Assembly (NCBI RefSeq): GCF_900105675.1
Contig: NZ_LT629786.1
Location: 3,410,001 to 3,474,000 of the forward strand
DNA: 64,000 bases
Source: Pseudomonas synxantha
GTDB lineage: Bacteria; Pseudomonadota; Gammaproteobacteria; Pseudomonadales; Pseudomonadaceae
Direction: 5' to 3'
Below are positions 48,310 through 56,874 of this stretch, piece after piece (the first letter of the stretch is position 1; the number at the start of each line of letters is the position of its first letter). A program made the position numbers and the translations under genes. The notes under the pieces are model-generated. The model saw only the letters and a list, made by a program, of their open reading frames with translations, did no database searches and was not told the origin of the DNA.

Positions 48310-48496
48310 CACCAGGCAACGACGCGGTACTGCAGTTCTCCGAGAAGGCCCGACCGAAGCACGAATCGTTGGATTACGGTTTCCGCCGATGGTCTTCTAT
48401 TCACCGTATGCCTGTACGGGACAATCCACCTTCCGGGATTGCGGCACACATCAGACTCACGACGGCATTCGGTACACCCATGTTTTGGGCGCACAT

Positions 48497-49138
48497 CTAC
48501 CCAGTTACTTTATGAAGTCCTTCCAGGGCTTTCAGGTAAGCGGTCAGAGCTCTCGGAAGCTCTTCAATCAAGATACGCCTGGACAACGCATTATTTTCCT
48601 GCGCGATCTGAAAGGCGCCCATGGGCAGCCCTATCAATGCCAGGACGTAAGTTTGGCGTGCCTCGGCAGTCACATCTGGCAATCGGATCTGAAGCACCCG
48701 TGCGTATATGCCTTCGATCCGCAGGCGCAGATCAGGGTTACTCAAACGATAAGTGCCATCGAGCGGAAAGATTAATGAAACCAGGTCCCGATGCTGCTCG
48801 GTATAGCGCAGGATCGGAACGATCAGTCGAGCGATAACGCCCTCTGCGCTTTCGTCGACCCAGACACTGTCGTCGATGGCCATCAATTCGTCCGTAATGA
48901 CCGCCAGCGACTGTATATGGCGTTCACCCAACGCTTCCAGCACTCGCTGCTTGTCTGAAAAGAAATGATAGAGCGAGCCAATCGATGTTCCAGCTTCTCG
49001 GGCAATGCCATGCATCGTCACCTGGGCGGCACCTTCGAGCAGGATCAAACGGGCGCAAGCGTCCAATATCGCCGATACCCGCTCGCGGCCGCGGGCTTGC
49101 TGAGGGGGACGGGATGAAGAGGGTTTCTTGTCAGTCAT
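48497..49138 (-). CDS. TetR/AcrR family regulator of the adjacent efflux operon
   Basis: This 213-residue regulator has a helix-turn-helix in ARLILLEGAAQVTMHGIARE with GTSIGSLYHFFSDKQ. The C-terminal ligand-binding domain (about 85-205) shows VSLIFPLDGTYRLSNPDLRLR. It is divergent from the MFS-HlyD-OMF operon, and a palindrome at 49202-49223 lies between them. It most likely represses the operon until a substrate of the pump binds. The gap to glgP upstream (48310-48496) contains no gene. Confidence 0.86.
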   Translation of the reverse strand: MTDKKPSSSRPPQQARGRERVSAILDACARLILLEGAAQVTMHGIAREAGTSIGSLYHFFSDKQRVLEALGERHIQSLAVITDELMAIDDSVWVDESAEGVIARLIVPILRYTEQHRDLVSLIFPLDGTYRLSNPDLRLRIEGIYARVLQIRLPDVTAEARQTYVLALIGLPMGAFQIAQENNALSRRILIEELPRALTAYLKALEGLHKVTG

Positions 49139-49201
49139 GGGAGAGATACATGATTTGGCCGTCCATTATGACCGATTTGATATCGTCGTAAAATGAACTA
49201 A

Positions 49202-49223
49202 TACTCGACTCACCCGTCTAGTA
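49202..49223. promoter_or_regulatory. palindromic operator, TetR/MFS efflux operon
   Basis: TACTCGAC-N6-GTCTAGTA is an 8+6+8 inverted repeat with one mismatch. It lies about 64 bases from the TetR start and about 110 from the MFS start. The half-site (TACTAGAC) resembles that at 1098-1122 (ACTAGACTG). Confidence 0.65.
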
Positions 49224-49331
49224 TCCCGCAAACTGAACGGCACCTTCGCCCATAACGGTTTATCGAGATTACTGCGCTTGGCTGAGTACCTTGAACCGAC
49301 GCCAAAATGGGAAGCGCATGAACGGCCATCG

Positions 49332-50930
49332 ATGCCAGGTTCTCCTTCCACCCCCTATCACAGCCCGTTCGTGCGATTGGCCTATGCGCTTGTTGCGACG
49401 TTGCTGGGCATTACAGGGGGATTAGGCAACGCACTGATCAGCGCCAACCTTGCCAATATCCAGGGGCATCTGGGATTGACCCCCTCCGAAGCGGCCTGGT
49501 TGCCGGCTGCCTACCTGATGGTGAACATCTCTACCGCATTGCTGTTGGTTAAGTTTCGCCAACAGTATGGTCTGCGACGTTTCGCTGAAATTGGTCTGCT
49601 CGCCTATGTCGTGCTCACGGTTGCGCATGTATTCATCGACGGCTTCACCATGGCGGTATTCGTCAGGGCCGCCAGCGGTTTTGCCGGGGCGACCGTCAGC
49701 ACCCTGGCCGTGATGTACATGTTGCAGGCATTTAAAAAGGCTGCAATGGGGAGCGCCCTGGTCCTTGGCATCGGTATCTCTCAATTGGCCACGCCGCTCG
49801 CCTGGCTGATCTCCCCCGCCTTGCTCGACATGGGCGAGTGGCATCGTCTTTATGTCTTCGAGGCGGGCTTGGCGCTGTGCTGCCTGGCCGCCGTAGTGGC
49901 GCTCAAACTGCCGCCCGGCGTGCAGATCAAGGCTTTCGAACCACTGGACTTTCTCACTTTTTTCCTGCTCGCCCCTGCGCTGGGTTTGTTTGCTGCGGTA
50001 CTGACCCAGGGCCGCGTCCAGTGGTGGAATACCCAAACGTGGATAGGCTATGCCCTGATCGCGGCCATTGTATTGCTGACCGTGGCCGTCATGATCGAGC
50101 ACCAGCGCAAGAACCCGTTGCTGCAAACCCGCTGGCTGGCTTCGCTCGAAACGATACGTTTTGCCTTGGGCGCGCTGATGTTGCGCTTCATCCTTTCCGA
50201 ACAAACCTATGGCGCGGTTGGCCTGTTACAGAATCTGGGCATGGCAGCCGATCAATTGCAGCCCTTGTATGCAGTCATGCTTGCAGGGCTTGTGGCGGGG
50301 ATACTCGTCAGCGCCCTGACGTTCAGCGAAAAAGCTGCCGTACCGCAGATTCTGGTGTCTATCGTGCTGGTCGCGGTGGGCAGTTTCATGGATGCCGATG
50401 CCACCAACCTGACACGTCCGCAAAATATGTTCCTCAGTCAATTCCTGTTGTCGGTGGCGGCAGGGATGTTCATGGGGCCTTTGTTGCTGATAGGCGTGAT
50501 GAGTGCGCTGAAGAATGGGCCTCATTACATGGTCAGCTTCGCTGTGCTTTTCTCGCTCACTCAAAGTATCGGGGGGCTGGCGGGGCCAGCAGCTTTAGGC
50601 TCGTTTCAGGTCCTGCGGGAAAAGTTTCACTCCAGCCAGATCAACGCGCACATCGACCCCACCAATTCCGTAATCGCGCAGCGTCTGCAGATTCAGGGAC
50701 AGATCTATGCCGCGACTCAGCCTGATCCCGCCCTACGCAATGCGCAGGGCATATCCCAGCTAAGCCAGGCCGCTACCCGAGAAGCCAACGTACTGGCATT
50801 CAATGACGTCTTCCGGGTACTGGGTGTGCTGACCATCAGTTTCCTGTGTTGGTCATTGGTGCACACCGCCCGTGCTGCGCGTAAAGCGACACCGCCGCCG
50901 CCCGCCACTCCCTCCTCCGCAGTTGTGTGA
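49332..50930 (+). CDS. MFS multidrug transporter, DHA2 (EmrB)-like
   Basis: This 532-residue inner-membrane protein has about 14 hydrophobic segments, as in EmrB. The N-terminal half contains LGLTPSEAAWLPAAYLMVNI and a membrane loop with FAEIGLLAYVVLTVAH. The C-terminal half carries an extended periplasmic insertion (VLREKFHSSQINAHIDPTN, TQPDPALRNAQG) before the last helix. The start is ATG at 49332; an in-frame TTG at 49278 would add 18 residues. The HlyD gene begins four bases after the stop, and the OMF gene overlaps that, so a complete tripartite exporter is encoded. Substrates are not known; aromatic acids or hydrophobic drugs are usual. Confidence 0.86.
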   Translation: MPGSPSTPYHSPFVRLAYALVATLLGITGGLGNALISANLANIQGHLGLTPSEAAWLPAAYLMVNISTALLLVKFRQQYGLRRFAEIGLLAYVVLTVAHVFIDGFTMAVFVRAASGFAGATVSTLAVMYMLQAFKKAAMGSALVLGIGISQLATPLAWLISPALLDMGEWHRLYVFEAGLALCCLAAVVALKLPPGVQIKAFEPLDFLTFFLLAPALGLFAAVLTQGRVQWWNTQTWIGYALIAAIVLLTVAVMIEHQRKNPLLQTRWLASLETIRFALGALMLRFILSEQTYGAVGLLQNLGMAADQLQPLYAVMLAGLVAGILVSALTFSEKAAVPQILVSIVLVAVGSFMDADATNLTRPQNMFLSQFLLSVAAGMFMGPLLLIGVMSALKNGPHYMVSFAVLFSLTQSIGGLAGPAALGSFQVLREKFHSSQINAHIDPTNSVIAQRLQIQGQIYAATQPDPALRNAQGISQLSQAATREANVLAFNDVFRVLGVLTISFLCWSLVHTARAARKATPPPPATPSSAVV

Positions 50931-50934
50931 CCTT

Positions 50935-52086
50935 ATGAGCCAGACCGATCCGACGAAAAACCTCGAAACCTCAACCCCTCCCAGCGATGCAGCCGATGCA
51001 GGTGGCGCGTCGGTCGATCCGCCGAAAATCATCAAACCGAGCCGTACGACCCTGTGGTTGATGGCGGGCGGGGCGGGCGTTGGCATCGTCCTGGTTCTGT
51101 ATGCCTGGCAGTTCTGGCCGTTCAACAGCGCAGTGATGACCACAGAGAATGCCTATGTTCGGGGGCAGATCACCGTCATGGCGCCGCAGGTCAATGGCTA
51201 CGTAGCGCAAGTGCTCGTGCGGGACTTCGAGGTGGTCAAGCAGGGAAAGGTGCTGATACAAATCGACGACCGTATTTATCAGCAGCGGGTTGAACAAGCG
51301 GCAGCCGATCTGGACGCTCGCAAGGCGGATCTGGAAAACTCGCTGCAAACCCAGGCGTCGGATCAGGCGACGCTGGCGTCCAGGCAGGCGGAGATGTTTT
51401 CGGTGGAGGCCGAATTTGATCGTGCCAGAGCCGACGAAGCGCGGGTCAATGAACTCGCCTCGCGAGGTTCGGTGTCTATCCGCGAACGTGACCAGATCCG
51501 CGCTACCGCCCGTGCTGCGGGCGCCAATGTAAAAAAAGCGCGAGCCGCAATCGACATCGCCAAAGAGACGGTGAAATCCACCCAGGTTTCGCGGGGGGTA
51601 TTGGAGGCTGCCGTCAGGAGCGCGCAGGCCGCCCTGCACCTGGCGCAGATCGATCTGGAAAACACTCGTATCCGCGCTCCGCGTGATGGTGTGCTCAGCG
51701 AGGTCTCGGTCCGTCTTGGACAATACGTCAGCGCCGGCTCGCAATTGCTGTATCTGGTGCCCGAACAGCTTTGGGTGGTGGCCAATTACAAGGAAACCCA
51801 AGTGAATGGCATGCTGGCGGGGCAAGCCGTAACCCTCGACGTGGACGCCCTGGACGGCGCGCGACTGAGCGGGCGCGTCGAGCGGTTCGCTCCGGCCACA
51901 GGTTCGGAATTCAGCGTCTTGCGGCCCGACAACGCCACCGGCAACTTCACCAAAGTCGCTCAACGCATTCCCGTAAGAATCGAGCTGGACGCCAACCAAC
52001 CGATGGCCCGGCGCCTCAGGCCCGGAATGTCGGTCGTCGCTCATGTCGATACGGCCAGCGTAGGCGACGAAGGTAGCGCGCCATGA
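50935..52086 (+). CDS. HlyD/EmrA-family periplasmic adaptor
   Basis: This 383-residue protein has an N-terminal membrane anchor after a polar arm (TLWLMAGGAGVGIVLVLYAW). The lipoyl/barrel strings are TTENAYVRGQITVMAPQVNG and RIRAPRDGVLSEVSVRLGQY, with a long coiled-coil hairpin (about 120-230) between them. ATG at 50935 is preferred; a further upstream in-frame ATG lies inside the MFS gene. It bridges the MFS pump to the outer membrane channel. Its stop overlaps the following start (ATGA). Confidence 0.88.
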   Translation: MSQTDPTKNLETSTPPSDAADAGGASVDPPKIIKPSRTTLWLMAGGAGVGIVLVLYAWQFWPFNSAVMTTENAYVRGQITVMAPQVNGYVAQVLVRDFEVVKQGKVLIQIDDRIYQQRVEQAAADLDARKADLENSLQTQASDQATLASRQAEMFSVEAEFDRARADEARVNELASRGSVSIRERDQIRATARAAGANVKKARAAIDIAKETVKSTQVSRGVLEAAVRSAQAALHLAQIDLENTRIRAPRDGVLSEVSVRLGQYVSAGSQLLYLVPEQLWVVANYKETQVNGMLAGQAVTLDVDALDGARLSGRVERFAPATGSEFSVLRPDNATGNFTKVAQRIPVRIELDANQPMARRLRPGMSVVAHVDTASVGDEGSAP

Positions 52087-53507
52087 GTCGGTCAGCCTCC
52101 TGCCCGTGGCAACACCTCGCGCTCGCAACCCTTGTCGCGCTGGCAGGTTGCGCACCCGCCAAGGCACCTGCGCCAACGCAATCCAAGGTCTTCCCCCCTT
52201 CGCAGTGGCGAGGTCAAACCCAAGCCCCGGCGCCTGTCTCGGCGCAGTGGTGGCAAGCCTTTAATGACCCCGTCCTGAGCCAACTGGTCGATGAGGCGTT
52301 GACGCATAACAACGACGTGCTCACAGCGGTCGCACGCGTTGAGGAGGCGCGTCAGCAGATCGGCCTGGCTCATTCGGCGCTGTTGCCTACGCTTGACGGG
52401 ACACTGAGCGCTCAGACGACACGTAACCTTGGTCTGACCGGCGTGACTCACACCCGATCGGTGCAACCGGAAATCCAGGTGGCCTATGAGTTAGACCTTT
52501 GGGGGCGCCTGCGCAACCTGGACAAGGCGGCTCAGTTGCAATACCAGGCCACCCGCACAGACCTGGACAATATTCATCTGTCGGTCGCGAGCACGGTTGC
52601 ACGCGCCTACATTACCCTGCTGTCGCTGGACACCCAGCTCAAGGTCACTCGCGATACTGCCGCGTCGCGCCGCGATGCACTGATAGTCGCTCAGGACCGC
52701 GCCAATGAGGGCTATACCTCGCAGTTGGAACTGACCCAGGCGCAGTCCGAGTATGAATCCGCCCAGCAGATGATTCCGCAACTGGAACAATCGATACGCC
52801 AGCAGGAAAACGCCATCCGCCTGCTGACAGGAACGCTGCCGGGCTATGTGTCCCGCGGCAGCCTGTTCCAGAACGTCGTCCCTCCTTCAGTGCCAGGGAT
52901 GCTGCCAGCAGAATTGCTACGGCGCCGTCCGGATATCCAGCAAGCGGAGCTTATGGTGGCGGCTTCGGATTACAACCTGGAGGCACGTCGCGATGAGTAC
53001 CTGCCTCAAGTGCAACTCTCGGCAGGCTTCGGTCGACTCTACGTCAACGCTCTGGACTTCGATCCGGTCAAGGTGTGGGATCTGGGCGCCAGCGTACTGG
53101 CCCCAATCTACAGTGCCGGACGGCTTGAAGCACAGGTTGGGGTGGCGACGGCGCAACGAGATCAGGCCGCTTACAACTATCGCGCTGTCGCGCTCAACGC
53201 ATTCGGCGAAGTGGAAAACTCGCTGTCGGCGGTCAAGCGCTTTGAAGAACAAATCGAATGGACACGCACCCGGATACACACGCTGGGCCGTTCATTGGAT
53301 ATCGCTCAAGATCGTTATCAAGGTGGTTATTCCTCCTACCTGGAGGTGCTCGACGCCCAGCGCAATCTATTCAACACCGAGTTAGCGGCGATTCAGGTCA
53401 GAGAGAGTCAACTCAACAACGTTATTTCGCTATTTCAGGCACTCGGAGGAGGTTGGCCTGGCTCGAATCTGAACCAGGCCGCAACAGCGGCGAGGGATGC
53501 AAACTGA
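52083..53507 (+). CDS. outer membrane factor lipoprotein (NodT/OprM family)
   Basis: This 474-residue lipoprotein has lipobox LVALAGC near residue 23. Two OEP repeats follow (about 60-260 and 280-465). The typical segments are PAELLRRRPDIQQAELMVAA and VLDAQRNLFNTELAAIQV. It completes the tripartite export system with the MFS and HlyD genes. It is unrelated in close sequence to the channel of the RND system at 7149-8579, so the two pumps do not share a channel gene by recent duplication. Confidence 0.88.
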   Translation: MSRSASCPWQHLALATLVALAGCAPAKAPAPTQSKVFPPSQWRGQTQAPAPVSAQWWQAFNDPVLSQLVDEALTHNNDVLTAVARVEEARQQIGLAHSALLPTLDGTLSAQTTRNLGLTGVTHTRSVQPEIQVAYELDLWGRLRNLDKAAQLQYQATRTDLDNIHLSVASTVARAYITLLSLDTQLKVTRDTAASRRDALIVAQDRANEGYTSQLELTQAQSEYESAQQMIPQLEQSIRQQENAIRLLTGTLPGYVSRGSLFQNVVPPSVPGMLPAELLRRRPDIQQAELMVAASDYNLEARRDEYLPQVQLSAGFGRLYVNALDFDPVKVWDLGASVLAPIYSAGRLEAQVGVATAQRDQAAYNYRAVALNAFGEVENSLSAVKRFEEQIEWTRTRIHTLGRSLDIAQDRYQGGYSSYLEVLDAQRNLFNTELAAIQVRESQLNNVISLFQALGGGWPGSNLNQAATAARDAN

Positions 53508-53514
53508 ATCGATG

Positions 53515-53721
53515 GGCGGCGTGCATTTGTTGTAGCGCATCGCTCATCTCCGACACAAGTGTCACAGCCTCGCTAATACTGACCGCAGACAGGCTTCCAT
53601 CTTGGTAAGCCTTGTGCCGTAGGGATAGCTGGTTGGCGTTGATGCCGTTGCGCCGGGCTACCAATGACACTCTTTGCCCAGATTCAGGACCTATCGAACA
53701 TGGCCAGCTTCTGGTCGGCAC
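53515..53721 (-). pseudogene. IS3-type orfA remnant
   Basis: The minus strand reads GQRVSLVARRNGINANQLSL, then AYQDGSLSAVSISEAVTL and SEMSDALQQM. This is the middle and end of an OrfA (TnpA)-type helix-turn-helix protein of the IS3 group. The start lies in degraded sequence and the orfB part is absent. The remnant ends near the stop of the outer membrane factor gene. It is different from the remnant at 9397-9815. It may show that the integrase-proximal end of the region is a site of repeated insertion. Confidence 0.5.
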
Positions 53722-53922
53722 TCCAGTGGCGTCGGCATTCCTGGCCGAGCAGCTCGCACCCTTGTCGTTTTAGTAGCACTCACCGTTGTTCCTCACTTTG
53801 GCTTTCTCAAAGCCCTTCTTCCCTGATCAGTGATCGAAGGAGTCATGCCGCAGGTGCGTCACTCCTTGGTCTCCTCAAATCTATCCTGTCCGACCTTGAT
53901 CGCATAGCCTGACTTCGGACTG
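53722..53922. other. intergenic region between IS remnant and integrase
   Basis: This is a 201-base stretch with no gene seen. It contains repeated CACTCC-like and CTCACC-like strings without clear order. Confidence 0.35.
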
Positions 53923-55236
53923 CTAATCAGCAGGTACCCGCTGCGCGCTCAGAAAATCCGTTGAAGGTCGCCCGATTTGCGGCATGTAAGCTTCAGGCGC
54001 AGGGGGCGGAACGCCGACCTCTAGTGCATCTAATAAGTCCGCCCAGTATTGCATCATCCTACGTCTCGGTTCGACGTATTCCGCGTGATTGTACGCAGCC
54101 CGAATTTGGTTGGCATCAGCATGGGAAAGCTGCGCCTCAATCCACTCTTCTACAAAGCCAACCTCGTTGAGCGCCGTTGAGATGGTGGCCCTGATGCCAT
54201 GACCGGTGAGCCGCCCTTTGTAACCCATCCGGCTAATCGCGGTGTTAAGGGTATTTTCACTGATCATTTCCTGCGGTTCGTATCGGTGAACCAGCAGATA
54301 CCGCGCACCGCGCGTCCTTAACTGCATCAGCCGCTGCACAAGTGCAATTGCTTGAGTAGACAGCGGAATCACATAAGGCGGGATCTCATTTCCCTGTGTT
54401 CGCACACGACTTCGGAGCTGCTTCACGCCCTCCGGTGGCACCAGCCAGATCCCCTTGTCGAAGTCGAATTGGTCTGGCGTCGCCGCCCGTAGCTCTCCTG
54501 TACGCACGCCCGTCAGCAGCAATAGACGAATACCAAGCCGTGTCTTTTCTGCACACTCATAGTGGGTGACGGTCCTGAGCAATCCTGGAAGTTCATTTAC
54601 GTGGAGGAAGGGATTATGGCGGACTGGCCGCGGCGTCTCGGCAACGATATCAAGGTCTGATGCTGGGTTCACATCAATAAGCCCTTCCGCCATAGCAAAA
54701 CGAAAGATCTGGTTGAGCCAGGTGCGCACCTTTCGAGCAGAGACCAGCGCGCCTCTGCGCTCAATTCGCCTAATGAGCTCCAGCACGTCACCACGAGAAA
54801 TATCCGCGATCGGAAGATCGCCCAAACACGGCAGCATGTCCTTCTTCAGGTATTTGCTGGCTTGCCCTGCACTGCCCTTCTTACTTTTCGTCAGTTTTTT
54901 ACTTCGGAACTCATGCCAGCGATCAGAAACCGCTTCAAATGTGTTGCTGGCGGCGTGAGAGGCTTTCTGGCGCTCGGCGCGACGATGTGATCGTGGATCG
55001 ATATTGTTGGCCACCAGCGCACGTGCAGCCTCTCTCCGCTGGCGAGCCTCCTTGAGACTCACGTCGGGATAGGTGCCAAGGGAAATACGCAATTGCTTGT
55101 CATGCCAATAGAAACGGAAATGCCAGCGCTTCGAACCCGTCGTGGGCACTTGCAGCGATAAGCCATCCCCATCAGTTAACGTATAAGGCTTGCTGGCGGG
55201 CTTGGCTTGCTTGATCGCTGTATCTGTCAGAGCCAT
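53923..55236 (-). CDS. tyrosine site-specific integrase (P4/island type)
   Basis: This 437-residue integrase has an N-terminal DUF4102 arm-binding domain (ALTDTAIKQAKPASKPYTLT, KRWHFRFYWHDKQLRISLG). The core-binding domain (about 100-200) follows, then the catalytic domain. Catalytic residues are visible: Arg in LTGVRTGELRAA, His-x-x-Arg in TGHGIRATIS, a second His in AQLSHADANQ and the nucleophile Tyr in RRRMMQYWADLL. ATG at 55236 lies 234 bases from the tRNA-Asp 3' end, in the same direction. Between them are arm-type tandem repeats and a tRNA terminator. It is likely the integrase of the accessory region to its left. It appears intact. Confidence 0.9.
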   Translation of the reverse strand: MALTDTAIKQAKPASKPYTLTDGDGLSLQVPTTGSKRWHFRFYWHDKQLRISLGTYPDVSLKEARQRREAARALVANNIDPRSHRRAERQKASHAASNTFEAVSDRWHEFRSKKLTKSKKGSAGQASKYLKKDMLPCLGDLPIADISRGDVLELIRRIERRGALVSARKVRTWLNQIFRFAMAEGLIDVNPASDLDIVAETPRPVRHNPFLHVNELPGLLRTVTHYECAEKTRLGIRLLLLTGVRTGELRAATPDQFDFDKGIWLVPPEGVKQLRSRVRTQGNEIPPYVIPLSTQAIALVQRLMQLRTRGARYLLVHRYEPQEMISENTLNTAISRMGYKGRLTGHGIRATISTALNEVGFVEEWIEAQLSHADANQIRAAYNHAEYVEPRRRMMQYWADLLDALEVGVPPPAPEAYMPQIGRPSTDFLSAQRVPAD

Positions 55237-55336
55237 CAGACACCTCCTTTTGCATCAAGGAGGGGAATACAACCCAGCGGTAGACGAACCAATACGAAAA
55301 TTGATGCGCAAGGAATCGTAAAAGGCTGTGCCAGCG

Positions 55337-55358
55337 GTGTACTTAAATGTGTACTTAA
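55337..55358. repeat. tandem 10-mer GTGTACTTAA, 12-base period (putative arm sites)
   Basis: Two exact GTGTACTTAA copies stand 12 bases apart upstream of the integrase gene. The spacing is the same as in the ACTGGGGGCA pair at 9343-9364. Tandem repeats of this kind are commonly found between the attachment tRNA and P4-type integrase genes. They are probably bound by the DUF4102 domain. Confidence 0.6.
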
Positions 55359-55400
55359 AAACCGTGGCTGGAGATGGATTCCAGTGGAATTCAGAAAACG

Positions 55401-55422
55401 AAAAAAGCGGCTCAAGGCCGCT
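55401..55422 (-). terminator. Rho-independent terminator of tRNA operon
   Basis: On the minus strand AGCGGC-N5-GCCGCT is followed by six T. It lies about 48 bases after the tRNA-Asp 3' end, so it ends the tRNA transcript ahead of the integrase. Confidence 0.8.
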
Positions 55423-55469
55423 ATTTCCGTGACTTCCAGGCGTTCAGTGGGCCTTAGTGGAAGCAAATA

Positions 55470-55546
55470 TGGCGCAGCGGACGGGACTCGAACCCGCGAC
55501 CCCCGGCGTGACAGGCCGGTATTCTAACCGACTGAACTACCGCTGC
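55470..55546 (-). tRNA. tRNA-Asp (GTC)
   Basis: This is a 77-base cloverleaf. The acceptor stem GCAGCGG/CCGCTGC is followed by discriminator G and an encoded CCA. The anticodon loop CTGTCAC contains GTC, and the T-arm is GCGGGTTCGAGTCCCGT. The integrase gene follows the 3' end. This tRNA is therefore the likely attachment site of the accessory region. Confidence 0.95.
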
Positions 55547-55565
55547 GCGTAACACATGAAGCGAA

Positions 55566-55641
55566 TGGTGGGTGATGACGGGATCGAACCGCCGACCCTC
55601 TGCTTGTAAGGCAGATGCTCTCCCAGCTGAGCTAATCACCC
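55566..55641 (-). tRNA. tRNA-Val (TAC)
   Basis: This is a 76-base cloverleaf. The acceptor GGGTGAT pairs with ATCACCC, then discriminator A and encoded CCA. The anticodon loop CTTACAA contains TAC, and the T-arm is GGCGGTTCGATCCCGTC. It lies 19 bases upstream of tRNA-Asp, so the two are co-transcribed. Confidence 0.95.
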
Positions 55642-55800
55642 TTCGTTTCGGTGTGGCGCGCATTCTACGGAGCGACCCTAAGTCTGGCAAGCACTTTCTT
55701 AAATCTTTTTTTTCAGCCCTTCCAATGGCTTAGGCAGGGTTGGCCTGGGGCGTGATCAAGAGAATAATGCCCCCCTTTGTATAGAGGAGAGACTCACCCC

Positions 55801-56721
55801 ATGTGGTTCAAGAACCTGCTTATCTATCGCCTGACCCAAGATCTGCCTGTTGATGCCGAGGCGTTGGAAGCGGCCATGGCCACCAAGCTGGCGCGCCCTT
55901 GTGCAAGCCAGGAGTTGACCACTTATGGTTTCGTCGCACCTTTCGGTAAAGGTGAAGATGCTCCCCTGGTTCACGTCAGCGGTGACTTCCTGCTGATCGC
56001 CGCGCGCAAGGAAGAACGCATCCTGCCGGGTAGCGTGGTGCGTGACGCACTTAAAGAGAAAGTCGAAGAGATCGAAGCCGAACAGATGCGCAAGGTCTAC
56101 AAGAAGGAGCGCGACCAGATCAAGGATGAGATCATCCAGGCCTTCCTGCCGCGTGCCTTCATTCGTCGTTCGTCGACCTTTGCTGCCATCGCGCCGAAAC
56201 AGGGCCTGATCCTGGTCAACTCGGCCAGCCCCAAGCGCGCCGAAGACTTGCTGTCGACCCTGCGTGAAGTGATCGGCACCCTGCCGGTACGTCCGCTGAC
56301 AGTGAAAACTGCACCGACTGCCATCATGACCGACTGGGTCACCACCCAGAAACCGGCCGACGACTTCTTTGTCCTCGACGAATGCGAACTGCGCGACACC
56401 CACGAAGACGGCGGTATCGTGCGCTGCAAACGCCAGGACCTGACCGGCGAAGAGATCCAGCTGCACCTGACCACCGGCAAGGTCGTGACTCAATTGTCCC
56501 TGGCATGGCAGGACAAACTGTCCTTCATGCTCGACGACAAGATGACCGTCAAGCGCCTGAAATTCGAAGACCTGCTGCAAGACCAGGCGGAACAGGACGG
56601 CGGCGACGAAGCCCTGGGGCAACTGGATGCCAGCTTTACCTTGATGATGCTGACCTTCGGTGAGTTCCTGCCGGCGCTGGTTGAGGCACTGGGCGGTGAA
56701 GAGACACCACAGGGCATCTAA
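55801..56721 (+). CDS. rdgC: recombination-associated protein RdgC
   Basis: This 306-residue protein has the characteristic RdgC N terminus ([12 protein letters not shown]), the segment [15 protein letters not shown] and the [17 protein letters not shown] region. The C-terminal [20 protein letters not shown] completes the pattern. RdgC forms a ring dimer around DNA and holds back RecA activity. ATG at 55801 is preferred to an in-frame codon eight residues upstream because it opens the conserved MWFKN start. The gene marks conserved chromosome next to the tRNA pair and is followed by a REPIN. Confidence 0.95.
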   Translation: MWFKNLLIYRLTQDLPVDAEALEAAMATKLARPCASQELTTYGFVAPFGKGEDAPLVHVSGDFLLIAARKEERILPGSVVRDALKEKVEEIEAEQMRKVYKKERDQIKDEIIQAFLPRAFIRRSSTFAAIAPKQGLILVNSASPKRAEDLLSTLREVIGTLPVRPLTVKTAPTAIMTDWVTTQKPADDFFVLDECELRDTHEDGGIVRCKRQDLTGEEIQLHLTTGKVVTQLSLAWQDKLSFMLDDKMTVKRLKFEDLLQDQAEQDGGDEALGQLDASFTLMMLTFGEFLPALVEALGGEETPQGI

Positions 56722-56732
56722 GCCATGTGAAG

Positions 56733-56834
56733 ATCAAAATGTGGGAGGGGGCTTGCTCCCGATGGCGGTATGTCAGCCAATAGATGTGTAGCTGACCCTC
56801 CGCTATCGGGAGCAAGCCCCCTCCCACATTTGAT
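56733..56834. repeat. REPIN (paired REP elements)
   Basis: Two arms, AATGTGGGAGGGGGCTTGC near the left end and GCAAGCCCCCTCCCACATT near the right end, form a long inverted pair with flanking GATCAAA/TTTGATC. The same arms occur at 63394-63486. This is typical of fluorescent pseudomonads and may also act as a transcription terminator. Confidence 0.85.
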
Positions 56835-56874
56835 CGCATTGCCAACTAAAAAAACTAACAAAAAGGATGCCCCC

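Noticed and set aside
55470..55546. Search for a second tRNA-Asp 3' end as left attachment site
   Set aside because: No duplicate of the tRNA 3' portion was noticed in the window, so no attL/attR pair is claimed.
55756..56622. Long open frame antisense to rdgC
   Set aside because: Shadow of a GC-rich conserved gene; composition (many Gln, Asp, His) and lack of ribosome site argue against coding.
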